Assembly (NCBI GenBank): GCA_964619885.1
Contig: CAZUGA010000017.1
Location: 19,955-83,954, forward strand
Direction of reading: 5' to 3'
Length of the DNA stretch: 64,000 bases
DNA from: CAZUGA01 sp964619885
GTDB taxonomy: Bacteria > Pseudomonadota > Gammaproteobacteria > Methylococcales > UBA1147
Each line of letters starts with the position of its first letter. Position 1 is the first letter of the stretch. The notes under the pieces were generated by a model. It was not told the origin of the DNA. It did no database searches and saw only the letters and a program-made list of their open reading frames with translations. This document shows positions 19,153 through 27,382 of the stretch, piece after piece. Made by a program: the position numbers and the translations under genes.

Positions 19153-20895
19153 TTGGCAAAAAAATACGCGCTTTTGATTGGTAATACGGATTACAAAGAC
19201 GAACATTTACCGCAATTGAGTGGTTCGCTTGTGGATATTAAATCCGTAGCAGCGGTGTTGAATAATCGGAAAATTTGTGGATTCGATGAGGTCATACGAC
19301 TGCCAAACCCGACGTTTTCAGAGTCTATGCGGGCTTTGAGTCAGTTATTTGCAAATAAGACCAAGGATGAACTGCTATTGTTTTATTTTAGCGGACACGG
19401 AGTTAAAGATCACGCGGGCGACTTGTTCTTCGCGATCAAGGAAACCGAGCATGGGTTGTATGACGGAACCGCGATCGCGGCGTCACTGCTGAAAAACATC
19501 GTTAACAAAAGCGGCTCGCATCGCCAGGTATTGATACTGGACTGTTGCCACAGCGGAGCCATCACGCAGGGCCTAAAAGGAATCGATACGATGGTGACAA
19601 CCGATACGTTCGATGTTACAGGCTATGGCTGTGGGATTATTGCCGCAACCCGCTCGCATCAATACGCGGCGGATAGTACTGGCAGCGATGAAAGTAGCCA
19701 GCGTTCGTTATTTACGCATTTTTTGGTCGAAGGCTTGGAAACGGGTGCGGCAGCGGACGAAAGCTCCGATACGGTAACCGTCGAACAGCTCTACCAGTAT
19801 GTCCACAAAAAAGTTACCGAAGTTCGGCCGGGTATGCAACCTGTGTACATCTGCGACCAATCGATCGGGCGGATTGGATTGGCGAAGAATCCGCGCCAAG
19901 TTTTTAAATTGCCTGAGGATCTAATGAATGATCTGGTGGATGCCAACCCAAGGACCCGCATCGGTGTATTACGCGAATTGAATACAATTGTTGTGAAAGG
20001 GGATGAGCGGAAGCGTGCAGCAGTACAAAATGTGCTGAGTGCTCGAATGGACGAAGAACGTGACCGTTTTGTACACCAGGAGATTGAGCAATTGTTGACG
20101 GTCTTGAGCGAAGTCACCGCGGACACTGTTAAACCCGAGCGTATCTCAGTAACTCGTCCTGAAAATACCGATTCTCTTGACCCGGGACGGGTATTTAGTG
20201 ATACCTTGAAAGACGGTTCGAATGGTCCCGAGATGATGGTAATACCTGCAGGAAAATTCCGAATGGGGGATATTTCAGGCAATGGGGATGAAGATGAAAA
20301 ACCGGTTCACGAGGTCAAAATCGAACGTCTGTTCGCATTGGGTAAGTACCCGGTAAGCTTTGCCGAATACGATTATTATTGCGACCAGACCGGCGTGGAC
20401 AAACCCGGTGATGAAGATTGGGGCCGAAATGATCGTCCGGTCATCAATGTTTCTTGGAACGATGCTGTTGCGTACATCGAATGGTTGAGGGAACAAACTG
20501 GTAAGCGCTACCGTTTGCCTTCCGAGGCCGAATGGGAATACGCGGCACGGGGCGGGACAGACACAGCGTATTGGTGGGGAGATGAAGCCGACAAAAATCT
20601 TGCGAATTTTAGCGGCAAAAAAACCAATCCGGTGAAAAAATTCAAAGCGAATCTATTCGGCTTACACGACACATTGGGTAATGTTTGGGAGTGGGTGCAA
20701 GATACATGGCACGAGAATTATCAGTCTGCTCCATGCGATGGTTCTGCCTGGTTGGACGATGAACTTCGACTCCGCGTACTGCGTGGCGGCTCTTGGTACA
20801 GTGAGCCGAACTACGCGCGTTCGGCGTTCCGGAACAGGGACGAACCGGAGTACTCGAACTACAATGTTGGATTTCGCTTGGCCCAGGACCTTTAG
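19153..20895 (+). CDS. DGR target 2: soluble caspase-like protease with FGE-sulfatase/CLec variable domain
   Basis: 580 aa from a TTG start, chosen because the N-terminus (AKKYALLIG) then aligns with target 1; the ribosome site is weak. The caspase-like domain has His82 (YFSGHG) and Cys132 (LILDCCHSGA) at the same positions as target 1. The helical linker (about 255-325) is kept, but the membrane helix and low-complexity spacer of target 1 are absent, so the protein should be cytosolic. The lectin-fold domain runs from about 346 to the end and is closely similar to that of target 1. The variable repeat encodes the last 40 residues. Start confidence is lower than gene confidence. Confidence 0.9.
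   Translation: MAKKYALLIGNTDYKDEHLPQLSGSLVDIKSVAAVLNNRKICGFDEVIRLPNPTFSESMRALSQLFANKTKDELLLFYFSGHGVKDHAGDLFFAIKETEHGLYDGTAIAASLLKNIVNKSGSHRQVLILDCCHSGAITQGLKGIDTMVTTDTFDVTGYGCGIIAATRSHQYAADSTGSDESSQRSLFTHFLVEGLETGAAADESSDTVTVEQLYQYVHKKVTEVRPGMQPVYICDQSIGRIGLAKNPRQVFKLPEDLMNDLVDANPRTRIGVLRELNTIVVKGDERKRAAVQNVLSARMDEERDRFVHQEIEQLLTVLSEVTADTVKPERISVTRPENTDSLDPGRVFSDTLKDGSNGPEMMVIPAGKFRMGDISGNGDEDEKPVHEVKIERLFALGKYPVSFAEYDYYCDQTGVDKPGDEDWGRNDRPVINVSWNDAVAYIEWLREQTGKRYRLPSEAEWEYAARGGTDTAYWWGDEADKNLANFSGKKTNPVKKFKANLFGLHDTLGNVWEWVQDTWHENYQSAPCDGSAWLDDELRLRVLRGGSWYSEPNYARSAFRNRDEPEYSNYNVGFRLAQDL
20771..20886 (+). repeat. DGR variable repeat 2 (VR2)
   Basis: 116 bp, gapless against the template. Eleven of 12 mismatches fall on template adenines. 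The twelfth is a silent G-to-A in a valine codon near the 5' edge (20778), outside the mutable codons. About 40 bases beyond the template match are also shared with the region after VR1. Confidence 0.95.
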
Positions 20896-21030
20896 CCCTT
20901 TTTGCTTTGTTCTTTTACCCTTTTTTATCTGGTGTTAAAAAAGTCTGGAATAGTTAATTTTACATGCCATTTTTCTAAATCAGCGTCCAAAAAATGATTT
21001 ACCAAAACGGAAAATAGTGCAGGTTTTCTG

Positions 21031-21058
21031 CTTTCATTTTCGCTAGCGAAAATGAAAG
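21031..21058. repeat. Perfect 28-bp palindrome
   Basis: The sequence reads the same on both strands and is centred on CTAG at 21043-21046. It covers the stop of the ankyrin pseudogene. It may act as a transcript end for that gene, but no T-run follows on the minus strand. Confidence 0.7.
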
Positions 21059-21572
21059 CGGATAATATCCAAAATATGGGTTAGGCCCTGACCCTGCGCC
21101 AAACTTTGCGCGGTGTTGGCTTGGTGGTCGGCGATGGTGGGGTTTGCGCCGTTCTTCATCAGTAATTCTACGATTTTTTCCTGTCCGAATAACGAAGCCA
21201 TCATCAACGCGGTTTGCCCGGCGTTGTTTCGGTGGTTGATGTCGCATTCGGTGTGTTCGATCAGCCATTGCGCAGTTTGGGTATGCCCCTTGAACGCGAC
21301 CCCATAAAAGCATTGCTACCTCTGGCATCCTGAGCACAAGCATTGGCACCGAAGGCGAGCAAATGCGCCGCGGTATCGTGATGCCCGTAATAGGTGGCGA
21401 GTATAAAAAGATTGTCACCGCGATCATTGCGCGCGTGAATATCGCCGCCAGCGGTGGCGTAGCTTCGAATGGCATTGATATTTCCGGTCCGGGCGGCATC
21501 GAAAGCGTCGATGTCTTCCGCTACAACCGAGTAAGAAATGACTAGTAAGCCTATGGCTATGATTTTATTCAT
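21043..21572 (-). pseudogene. Ankyrin-repeat periplasmic protein (AnkB-like), frameshifted
   Basis: Starts MNKIIAIGLLVISYSVVA, a signal peptide, then ankyrin repeats (ARTGNINAIRSYATAGGDIH and on). After ...SNAFMG the frame breaks at a run of four C at 21300-21303 (plus strand); one extra base restores the repeats VAFKGHTQTAQWLIEH, NNAGQTALMMASLFGQEKIV and NGANPTIADHQANTAQSL to a stop at 21043. A sequencing error in the homopolymer is possible. It lies directly downstream of the catalase gene, like ankB after katB in Pseudomonas, where it supports catalase function. Confidence 0.8.
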
Positions 21573-21647
21573 GCTGTTCTCCGTTAATAAATTTTATCAA
21601 TCGCAAGATTGGGGCGGCAAAATATCTGCCGCCCTTAAATGGGTTGT

Positions 21648-22760
21648 CTAATTGGGATAAATTGCGGCAAGTTCTTTAACTTTGGTCATGTTTGCGTTGG
21701 CGGCAATACCGACCCGCATGCCATACTCGGGATCCGCCTTGTAAAGATACGATGTGATGATATTGCGAATTTCCGGGCTTTTGACCTGGACCAAATCGCC
21801 ACCGAATGCTTCCACTAACGCGTTTTTTGATCGGGCATCGAAGGACTGGTACAAATCCCCGGCTTGCTTGAAATCCTGGGTTTTGTGGAACGGGATTTGT
21901 TGTGTTGAACCGTTTAACGGTGTCGCGCAAGCCTTGTAATCCGCGTGGGTTACCGCGTAGCCTGCATCGCTTTGGTAGCGGCTGGGAAAATAATTGACGC
22001 TCTGCGCTTTGGTGGACGAAAAACCAATGCCGTCTTGAACGCTGATGGCGTGAACCGGCGAACGGGGTTTGTTGGGTGCTAATTCCAAATGGTTGGCGCC
22101 CAACCGGTAGCGCTGCGTGTCGGCGTACGAAAACAAGCGTCCCTGCAACATCCGGTCTTCCGAGGGTTCGATGCCGGGGATCATATTGCTCGGCGCAAAC
22201 GCGGCTTGTTCGGTCCATTGGAAGAAGTTGTCCGGTACTTCGTTCAATACCATTTCACCGACTTTGCGCGCGGGAACTTGGGATTCTGGCCAGATGACCG
22301 TGGTATCCAGTGGGTTAAACGCAAACCGACCCAATTGATTTGGATCCATGGTCTGGATGTACAGATCCCAAACTGGGAAGTTGCCGCGGTCAATATTTTG
22401 GTATAAATCCTGGGTCAAATGGTTGAAGTTGGTCGCCTGGATTTTTTCCGCTTCTGCCGGTGTTAGACCTTTGATGCCCTGGCGTGATTTCCAGGTGAAC
22501 TTAACATAGCGAACTTGGCAGTCGTCGGTGACGAATTTAAACGCGTGAACCCCGGAACCGTCCATCTGGCGCAAACTTTCGGGTATGCCCAACGGCGAGT
22601 ACAAGAAGGTCAACATATGGGTCGCTTCGGGTTTGAACGAGAAAAAATCGAAATAGCGGTTTGGGTCCTGATTAAAGTCGCGTGACCGCAGAACCCCACC
22701 AAATATCGAGTCGGCAGACCGATAGATAGTTTGTTTGTAAAGAACACAAATAGTTCTTTA
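21648..22760 (-). pseudogene. Catalase, N-terminally truncated
   Basis: A monofunctional heme catalase whose recognisable sequence starts at about family residue 150 (SRDFNQDPNRYFDFFSFKPE) and runs to a normal C-terminus. The heme-ligand tyrosine region RLFSYADTQRYRLG is kept. The N-terminal part with the catalytic His and Asn is missing. The frame is open back to a stop near 22760, but upstream residues (TIYRSADSIFGGVL) only partly resemble catalase, and the first ATG (22616) lies inside the domain. It cannot be an active catalase as it stands. The divergent peptide operon begins just beyond the lost 5' end. Confidence 0.85.
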
Positions 22761-22886
22761 TTATATTTCACGGCCAACATATTAAATGCGCACCTTGCAT
22801 TTTAAATCGGGTTGTTGTTTGACTTTGAAAAATATTACTATTTATATTCAATAACTTGCAATATTTGTGCGTGACATTCTGTCAAC

Positions 22887-22903
22887 TTGGCACAGCCTCT
22901 GCA
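22887..22903 (+). promoter_or_regulatory. Probable sigma-54 (RpoN) promoter of the GG-peptide operon
   Basis: TTGGCACAGCCTCTGCA matches the -24/-12 consensus with the required GG-N10-GC spacing (GG 22889-22890, GC 22901-22902). The start of transcription would be near 22914, about 70 bases before the first peptide gene. RpoN promoters need an enhancer-binding activator; none is encoded next to it. Confidence 0.65.
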
Positions 22904-22986
22904 ATAACCCAGTCAAGCTATAAACGCTTGGATGTGTTTTAACCACGATTCATTACAACGAAACGATTTTATTAGGAGAGCCAACC

Positions 22987-23256
22987 ATGACTACTGTAAC
23001 GATTAAAGATTTGACCACCGAAAAAGAATTAGACCACAAAGCGATGTCTGAAGTCTCCGGCGGTAACGCTGCGATCGCAATGGCTGATAGCTTGGGTCTG
23101 GGCCTTTTCTTCGCCAGCCCTGTCATTCACAACGTCGCTAACGACCAATACAACATCGGTTCACAGAGCGCTGTCATCGGCGGCGGCAACCTGATCGGCG
23201 ACGGCGTATTCGCACCGGTTCAATTTCAAGGTTTGTATCAAAGCAACAACGCTTAA
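22987..23256 (+). CDS. Double-glycine-leader peptide 1, 89 aa
   Basis: The 26-residue leader ends at GG (KELDHKAMSEVSGG), the form cleaved by C39-peptidase ABC transporters of bacteriocins. The remaining 63 residues hold a hydrophobic Ala/Gly/Leu stretch, then a conserved block HNVANDQYNIGSQSAVIGGG and an end APVQFQGLYQSNNA. There is no cysteine, so disulfides, lanthionines and sactionines are ruled out. AGGAG precedes the ATG. First of four paralogues. It may be a secreted antimicrobial or signalling peptide; function is unknown. Confidence 0.88.
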   Translation: MTTVTIKDLTTEKELDHKAMSEVSGGNAAIAMADSLGLGLFFASPVIHNVANDQYNIGSQSAVIGGGNLIGDGVFAPVQFQGLYQSNNA

Positions 23257-23303
23257 TTTTATTCACTGACTTATTTATTTAACGATTAATTGGAGAAATG
23301 ACC

Positions 23304-23552
23304 ATGACAACTTTATCGATTACTGATTTGAGCAGCGAAAAAGCATTGGACCGTAAGGAAATGTCTGAAGTATCCGGCGGCACCGACTTTTCGGCTTTGC
23401 TAGCCATCGCTAGCCCGTTTATCACGAATATTGCAAACGACCAGTACAACATTGGCGCGCAGTCGTCTTTCATCGGCGGCGGTAACTATATCGAAGACGG
23501 CGTCTACGCACCGGTTCAAATCCAGTGGATGAACCAAAGCAACAACGCTTAA
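23304..23552 (+). CDS. Double-glycine-leader peptide 2, 82 aa
   Basis: The second ATG (23304) is chosen over 23298 because it lies 8 bases after GGAG, the same spacing as in genes 3 and 4, and because the leader then lines up (MTTLSITDLSSEKALDRKEM). The leader ends MSEVSGG. The mature part of 56 aa is the shortest and most diverged of the four, lacking part of the Gly-rich stretch but keeping NIANDQYNIGAQSSFIGGGN and APVQ. No cysteine. Confidence 0.87.
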   Translation: MTTLSITDLSSEKALDRKEMSEVSGGTDFSALLAIASPFITNIANDQYNIGAQSSFIGGGNYIEDGVYAPVQIQWMNQSNNA

Positions 23553-24168
23553 TTTGAGTTATTAATTTTAATTTAACAATTATTTGGAGAAACTATCATG
23601 ACATTATCAATCAAAGATTTGAGCGTAGCTAAAGAAATGGACCGCAAGGAAATGACAGAAGTCTCTGGCGGGAACGCTGCACTGGCTATGGCCGGTGGCT
23701 TCGGACTGGATATTGCGGCTTTCATCGGTAGCCCAGTGATCCACAACGTCGCTAACGATCAGTACAACACTGGCGCACAAAGCGCTGGAATCGGCGGCGG
23801 CAACATGGTCGGCGACGGCGTATTCGCACCGGTTCAGTGGCAGGATCTGTACCAAAGCAACAACGCTTAATTTGAGTTATTAATTTTAATTTAACAATTA
23901 TTTGGAGAAACTATCATGACATTATCAATCAAAGATTTGAGCGTAGCTAAAGAAATGGACCGCAAGGAAATGACAGAGGTCTCTGGCGGAAACGCTGCAC
24001 TGGCTATGGCCGGCGGCTTCGGATTGGATCTTGCTGCTTTCATCGGTAGCCCGGTCATCCACAACGTGGCTAACGATCAGAAAAACACGGGCGCACAAGC
24101 TGCTTCCATCGGCGGCGGCAACTTAGTCGGCGACGGCGTATTCGCACCGGTTCAGTGGCAGTCTATGT
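23533..24168 (+). repeat. Tandem duplication, 318-bp unit (peptides 3 and 4)
   Basis: The unit at 23533-23850 is repeated at 23851-24168. The intergenic part and leader codons are identical for more than 90 bases, and differences are concentrated in the core region. This is a recent in-place duplication that created peptide 4. Confidence 0.85.
23598..23870 (+). CDS. Double-glycine-leader peptide 3, 90 aa
   Basis: The leader AKEMDRKEMTEVSGG is followed by a 65-residue core with AAFIGSPVIHNVANDQYNTG, GIGGGNMVGDGVFAPVQ and SNNA. It is nearly identical to peptide 4 at the DNA level and the two share the same upstream region. No cysteine. The ribosome site GGAG lies 8 bases before ATG. Confidence 0.88.
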   Translation: MTLSIKDLSVAKEMDRKEMTEVSGGNAALAMAGGFGLDIAAFIGSPVIHNVANDQYNTGAQSAGIGGGNMVGDGVFAPVQWQDLYQSNNA

Positions 24169-24188
24169 ACCAAAGCAACGTATCTTAA
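23916..24188 (+). CDS. Double-glycine-leader peptide 4, 90 aa
   Basis: Recent copy of peptide 3: the first 25 residues are identical. Changes cluster in the core (DQKNTG for DQYNTG; AASIGGGNLVG; end YQSNVS). It is the last gene of the operon; a strong terminator follows 23 bases after the stop. The changes sit in the core, while the leader is frozen, as expected if the leader is read by a shared exporter or enzyme located elsewhere. Confidence 0.88.
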   Translation: MTLSIKDLSVAKEMDRKEMTEVSGGNAALAMAGGFGLDLAAFIGSPVIHNVANDQKNTGAQAASIGGGNLVGDGVFAPVQWQSMYQSNVS

Positions 24189-24211
24189 TTGATTGCCTCA
24201 AGCTGTATCCC

Positions 24212-24240
24212 AAAACGGGGGTCTTCGGACCCCCGTTTTT
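24212..24240 (+). terminator. Rho-independent terminator after the GG-peptide operon
   Basis: A 12-bp perfect stem, 24212-24223 paired with 24228-24239, with the stable TTCG loop and five Ts at 24236-24240. Confidence 0.92.
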
Positions 24241-24339
24241 TATTGTTGGAAGCCAGTTCGTAATTGAAAACGGCTATAAAAGGTGGAGATCGACGATCGA
24301 AGGAATATAGAGAAAAAATATCGATCGAGACGGACCTCA

Positions 24340-24797
24340 TGGCTCTACATGGTTCTTTCAGCCAATTATAAAAAGTGGACTTGCGAATATCCAACGGCCT
24401 GAGGGATTTCTGGAGGGGTAAATTGGATTATTCAACCAGCCGAATGATCTGGTACTTTTCGGAGGCTGTATACCTCATGTATTGTCCCCCCATCCCCGAT
24501 CATACATTTTTTAAAGTAGACGGTTCTCCATAGACAGCAGGGTTTTGACTTTATCGGTCGTCGCTTCTCGAACCGTGTCACGCGTAAGCCGTTTTTCACC
24601 TGCTTCAAGCAATTCCTTCGACCAGCAATAGTAAATATTGGTATGACCCCTTCCCAGCGACACAGCTCGGCAAGGCTGTCTTCACCCCGAAGACCTTCCA
24701 GTACAATACGAATCATTTCTTCAGCAGAATAATGACGTCGCGTGGCCCGACGGATATCTTGAACGGTTTTTTCTGCGCTGTGTTTCTTGGTCATCAT
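24340..24797 (-). mobile_element. Degraded IS3-type element (orfA and start of orfB)
   Basis: The start reads MTKKHSAEKTVQDIRRATRR then HYSAEEMIRIVLEGLRGEDS, an IS3-family OrfA helix-turn-helix. After ELCRWEGVIP the frame slips; YYCWSKELLEAGEKRLTRD continues in another frame. Near 24480 a second reading frame begins MRYTASEKYQIIRLVE, the usual OrfB start, and stops at once; a further fragment DIRKSTFYNWLKE lies near 24390. The catalytic DDE domain is gone. It is an inactive remnant. Confidence 0.75.
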
Positions 24798-25236
24798 CGT
24801 TTCCTCTTTGGGTCAACGATGAACCAAAACTGTCTCTTAGGCAATCAGGCTATTCTGTCCAACTTGGGCTGACGGGGTACAACGCTAATTGGTAAAAAAG
24901 TCTCTCTTTGGAATGTATTACAACGTATACAAAAGCTAATTAGGCCCTTCAACCTGGGGCCACCTAAAGCGACGTTGCGCCAAGTTCACCTTACTAGTCA
25001 AACAGGATGGTACTCCAAAATTTATCGACTCGTTGTCGGTGGTGCAGTTAATCCTGGCTTAAGGTTCTTGAAAAAATCCGTGGAGGTAGTTGAAGAACCA
25101 AAGGTGTCAGCCATTTTGATATCTTTCTACTTGCCTTTTCATTACTTTTTCGATCGAAGGTTTTTTCCAGCAAATCCGCTCAAGAAGCGATGCTTATTGC
25201 TTGGAATAGGTGAATTGTTGCACGGTACCGAATAAT
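24798..25236. other. Non-coding stretch after the IS remnant
   Basis: No credible gene. An open frame at 24975-25235 on the plus strand has no ribosome site and no recognisable protein. The stretch probably contains the worn end of the IS element and the 3' flank of comM. No terminal repeat could be defined. Confidence 0.5.
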
Positions 25237-26745
25237 CTAATTGCTTCGGTCCAATTTTCGATAGCCAATTGCTTCGCTTAAATGTTTTATCTGGATTTGC
25301 TCCGATCCGGCTAAATCGGCGATGGTCCTGGCAACCTTCAAGATACGGTGGTACGCGCGGTGGGACAGTCCGAATTGATGCATGGCTTGTTCCATTAATT
25401 GATCCCCGGATTTTTCCAGTTGGCAATATTTCTTTACTTCCGGGGCGGTCATCGATGCGTTGGGTTGGCCACGTTGGGTGATAGCGCGGTCGCGGGCGAT
25501 AATCACGCGTTGTCGGATCTGGCCGCTGGTTTCTTCGCCGTGGGGGCTGCCCTTGCGTAGAATCTTGTGTGCAATGCGCGGGACTTCCACATGAATGTCT
25601 ATTCGATCCAACAATGGCCCGGATATCTTGCTTCGATAACGGCGTACTTGTTCTGAGGTGCAGCGGCATTTACCGGATTCATCCCCATAAAAGCCACAGA
25701 AACACGGATTCATTGCGGCGATTAATTGGAATTTTGCTGGATAATTGGCCTGTTGCGCTGCACGCGAAATGGTGATGTGTGCGGTTTCCAGGGGTTCGCG
25801 CAATACTTCCAGAACTTTCCGATCAAACTCGGGTAGTTCGTCCAAAAAAAGCGTGCCGTTATGTGCCAATGAAATTTCGCCGGGTTTTGGGTTGCTGCCA
25901 CCGCCGACGAGTGCGGGCGCTGATGCGGTGTGGTGCGGCGCACGAAATGGCGGTTTTCGCCAATTTGATAAATCGATCGCCTGGTTGGCGACGGACATAA
26001 TGGCGGCGGTTTCAAGTGCTTCATCTTCCGTAAGTGGCGGTAATATACTTGGCAGACGCGATGCGAGCATGGACTTACCCGTACCTGGAGGACCTATCAT
26101 GACCAGATTGTGCGATCCGGCCGCGGCAACTTCCAACGCTCTTTTGGCGTGATATTGTCCGTGGACATCATGGAAATCGGGGCAATTCTGATTTGTCAAA
26201 GTGGATTGGGATGGCGCGGTGGGTTCGATTGGTTTTTGACCGTTCAAGTGTGCGCAAATTTCCAAGAGGTGGTTGGCGCCAATAATATGAGCGTCCTTAA
26301 CCATCGCGGCTTCGGTCTGGTTGCTGGTCGAAACCAGCAATGAGCGTCCCGCGTTTCGCGCCTGTACCGCAATCGGTAATGCGCCCTTGATTGGCCTGAG
26401 CTCTCCTCCAAGTGATAGTTCTGCGGCAAATTCGAGCTTTTCTAACTGGTCAATTTTGATTTGGGCAGATGCAGCGAGTATGCCAATTGCGATGGGCAAA
26501 TCGAAGCGACCGCCTTCTTTGGGTAGATCGGCCGGTGCTAAATTGACCGTGATTCGGCGGGTCGGAAATTCCAGCCGTGAATTTAGCAATGCCCCGCGTA
26601 CCCTGTCTTTACTCTCTTTGACCGCCGTTTCGGGAAGGCCAACGATGGATAAACTGGGTAAGCCGTTGGATATATGGACTTCGACGGTGACTTGAGGAGC
26701 TTGTATGCCTTGGCTACCGCGGCTATATACAATGGCAAGAGACAT
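25237..26745 (-). CDS. comM: ComM/YifB Mg-chelatase-like AAA+ helicase
   Basis: 502 aa. The N-terminal ChlI-like/Lon-protease-like fold (SIVGLPETAVKESKDRVR) is followed by the AAA+ core with Walker A GPPGTGKSMLA and Walker B LFLDELPEF, then a C-terminal Mg-chelatase subdomain. ComM is a hexameric branch-migration helicase that helps integrate DNA during natural transformation. Its presence alone does not show competence. It is divergent from glnK, with ubiK beside it. Confidence 0.93.
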   Translation of the reverse strand: MSLAIVYSRGSQGIQAPQVTVEVHISNGLPSLSIVGLPETAVKESKDRVRGALLNSRLEFPTRRITVNLAPADLPKEGGRFDLPIAIGILAASAQIKIDQLEKLEFAAELSLGGELRPIKGALPIAVQARNAGRSLLVSTSNQTEAAMVKDAHIIGANHLLEICAHLNGQKPIEPTAPSQSTLTNQNCPDFHDVHGQYHAKRALEVAAAGSHNLVMIGPPGTGKSMLASRLPSILPPLTEDEALETAAIMSVANQAIDLSNWRKPPFRAPHHTASAPALVGGGSNPKPGEISLAHNGTLFLDELPEFDRKVLEVLREPLETAHITISRAAQQANYPAKFQLIAAMNPCFCGFYGDESGKCRCTSEQVRRYRSKISGPLLDRIDIHVEVPRIAHKILRKGSPHGEETSGQIRQRVIIARDRAITQRGQPNASMTAPEVKKYCQLEKSGDQLMEQAMHQFGLSHRAYHRILKVARTIADLAGSEQIQIKHLSEAIGYRKLDRSN

Positions 26746-26858
26746 AAGGTCCTTGTCGGTCGTTTCGCCAATAACTTGAGCGTACTACTCAATTGTAGAG
26801 CGTAAGAATTTGTGCGATACGCGTTTGAAGGGCTACGAAACCCACGCCCCGCTGAGAG

Positions 26859-27104
26859 CTATTCTGAATCTGCCTCCATTTTGGCGATTTGTTTTTCCAA
26901 TGCGTCAAGTTTTTCCCGGGTCTTGGCTAGCACGGCTCTTTGTACCTCAAATTCTTCGCGCGAAACCAAATCCATTTTGGCGAAAGTACTTTGTAATACC
27001 GCGCGAAAATTCTTTTCTAAGTCTTTATGAAGATGCTGCAAACCCGTGGGCAAACTATTTGCTAACCGCCGGACCGTTTCATCTAGTGTATTCGAATCAA
27101 TCAT
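26859..27104 (-). CDS. ubiK: UbiK, ubiquinone biosynthesis accessory factor (BMFP family)
   Basis: 81 aa, all helical. It has an amphipathic N-terminal helix and a C-terminal coiled coil (VQRAVLAKTREKLDALEKQI). Sequence and position beside comM fit YqiC/UbiK, which assists the Ubi complex in aerobic ubiquinone synthesis. Confidence 0.9.
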   Translation of the reverse strand: MIDSNTLDETVRRLANSLPTGLQHLHKDLEKNFRAVLQSTFAKMDLVSREEFEVQRAVLAKTREKLDALEKQIAKMEADSE

Positions 27105-27268
27105 TCGTGAAGCATAGCGGAATGGGGGGGTGGGCGTCTACGAGAAACTGTAAGCGCGATCTGCACCAACATGACGCGCCCGGGATCCTAAAGCGCACTA
27201 ATATTGTGCGCTTCTGTCGGAGGCTTCCCGCGTTAAAGCTTATACTATTGATTTTTATATTTAAAAAA

Positions 27269-27285
27269 TAGGCATACTTTGTGCT
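27269..27285 (+). promoter_or_regulatory. Probable sigma-54 promoter of glnK-amtB (first copy)
   Basis: TAGGCATACTTTGTGCT has GG-N10-GC spacing (GG 27271-27272, GC 27283-27284). It is about 100 bases upstream of glnK. Nitrogen-limited activation by NtrC at RpoN promoters is well known for glnK-amtB; NtrC sites were not identified. Confidence 0.65.
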
Positions 27286-27382
27286 TTAACGAGTTCAGGA
27301 ATACAGCGCTGCAGCTCTTGTGCTGCCAGAATACTCATAAATTAGGTCGTTGAACGATCTCAATAATATCAAGGGGGCGTAG

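Noticed and set aside
20999..21499. 166-aa minus-strand ORF
   Set aside because: It is a shadow frame over the ankyrin pseudogene; the recognisable ankyrin repeats are in the other frames.
21676..22218. 180-aa minus-strand ORF inside the catalase
   Set aside because: Shadow frame; the catalase sequence is continuous in the other frame.
22987..24188. Regular repeats that could suggest a CRISPR array
   Set aside because: The repeats are protein-coding paralogues of about 320 bp with intact frames; there are no short direct repeats with unique spacers.
24975..25235. 86-aa plus-strand ORF
   Set aside because: No ribosome site, no recognisable protein features, and it lies in the debris after an IS remnant.
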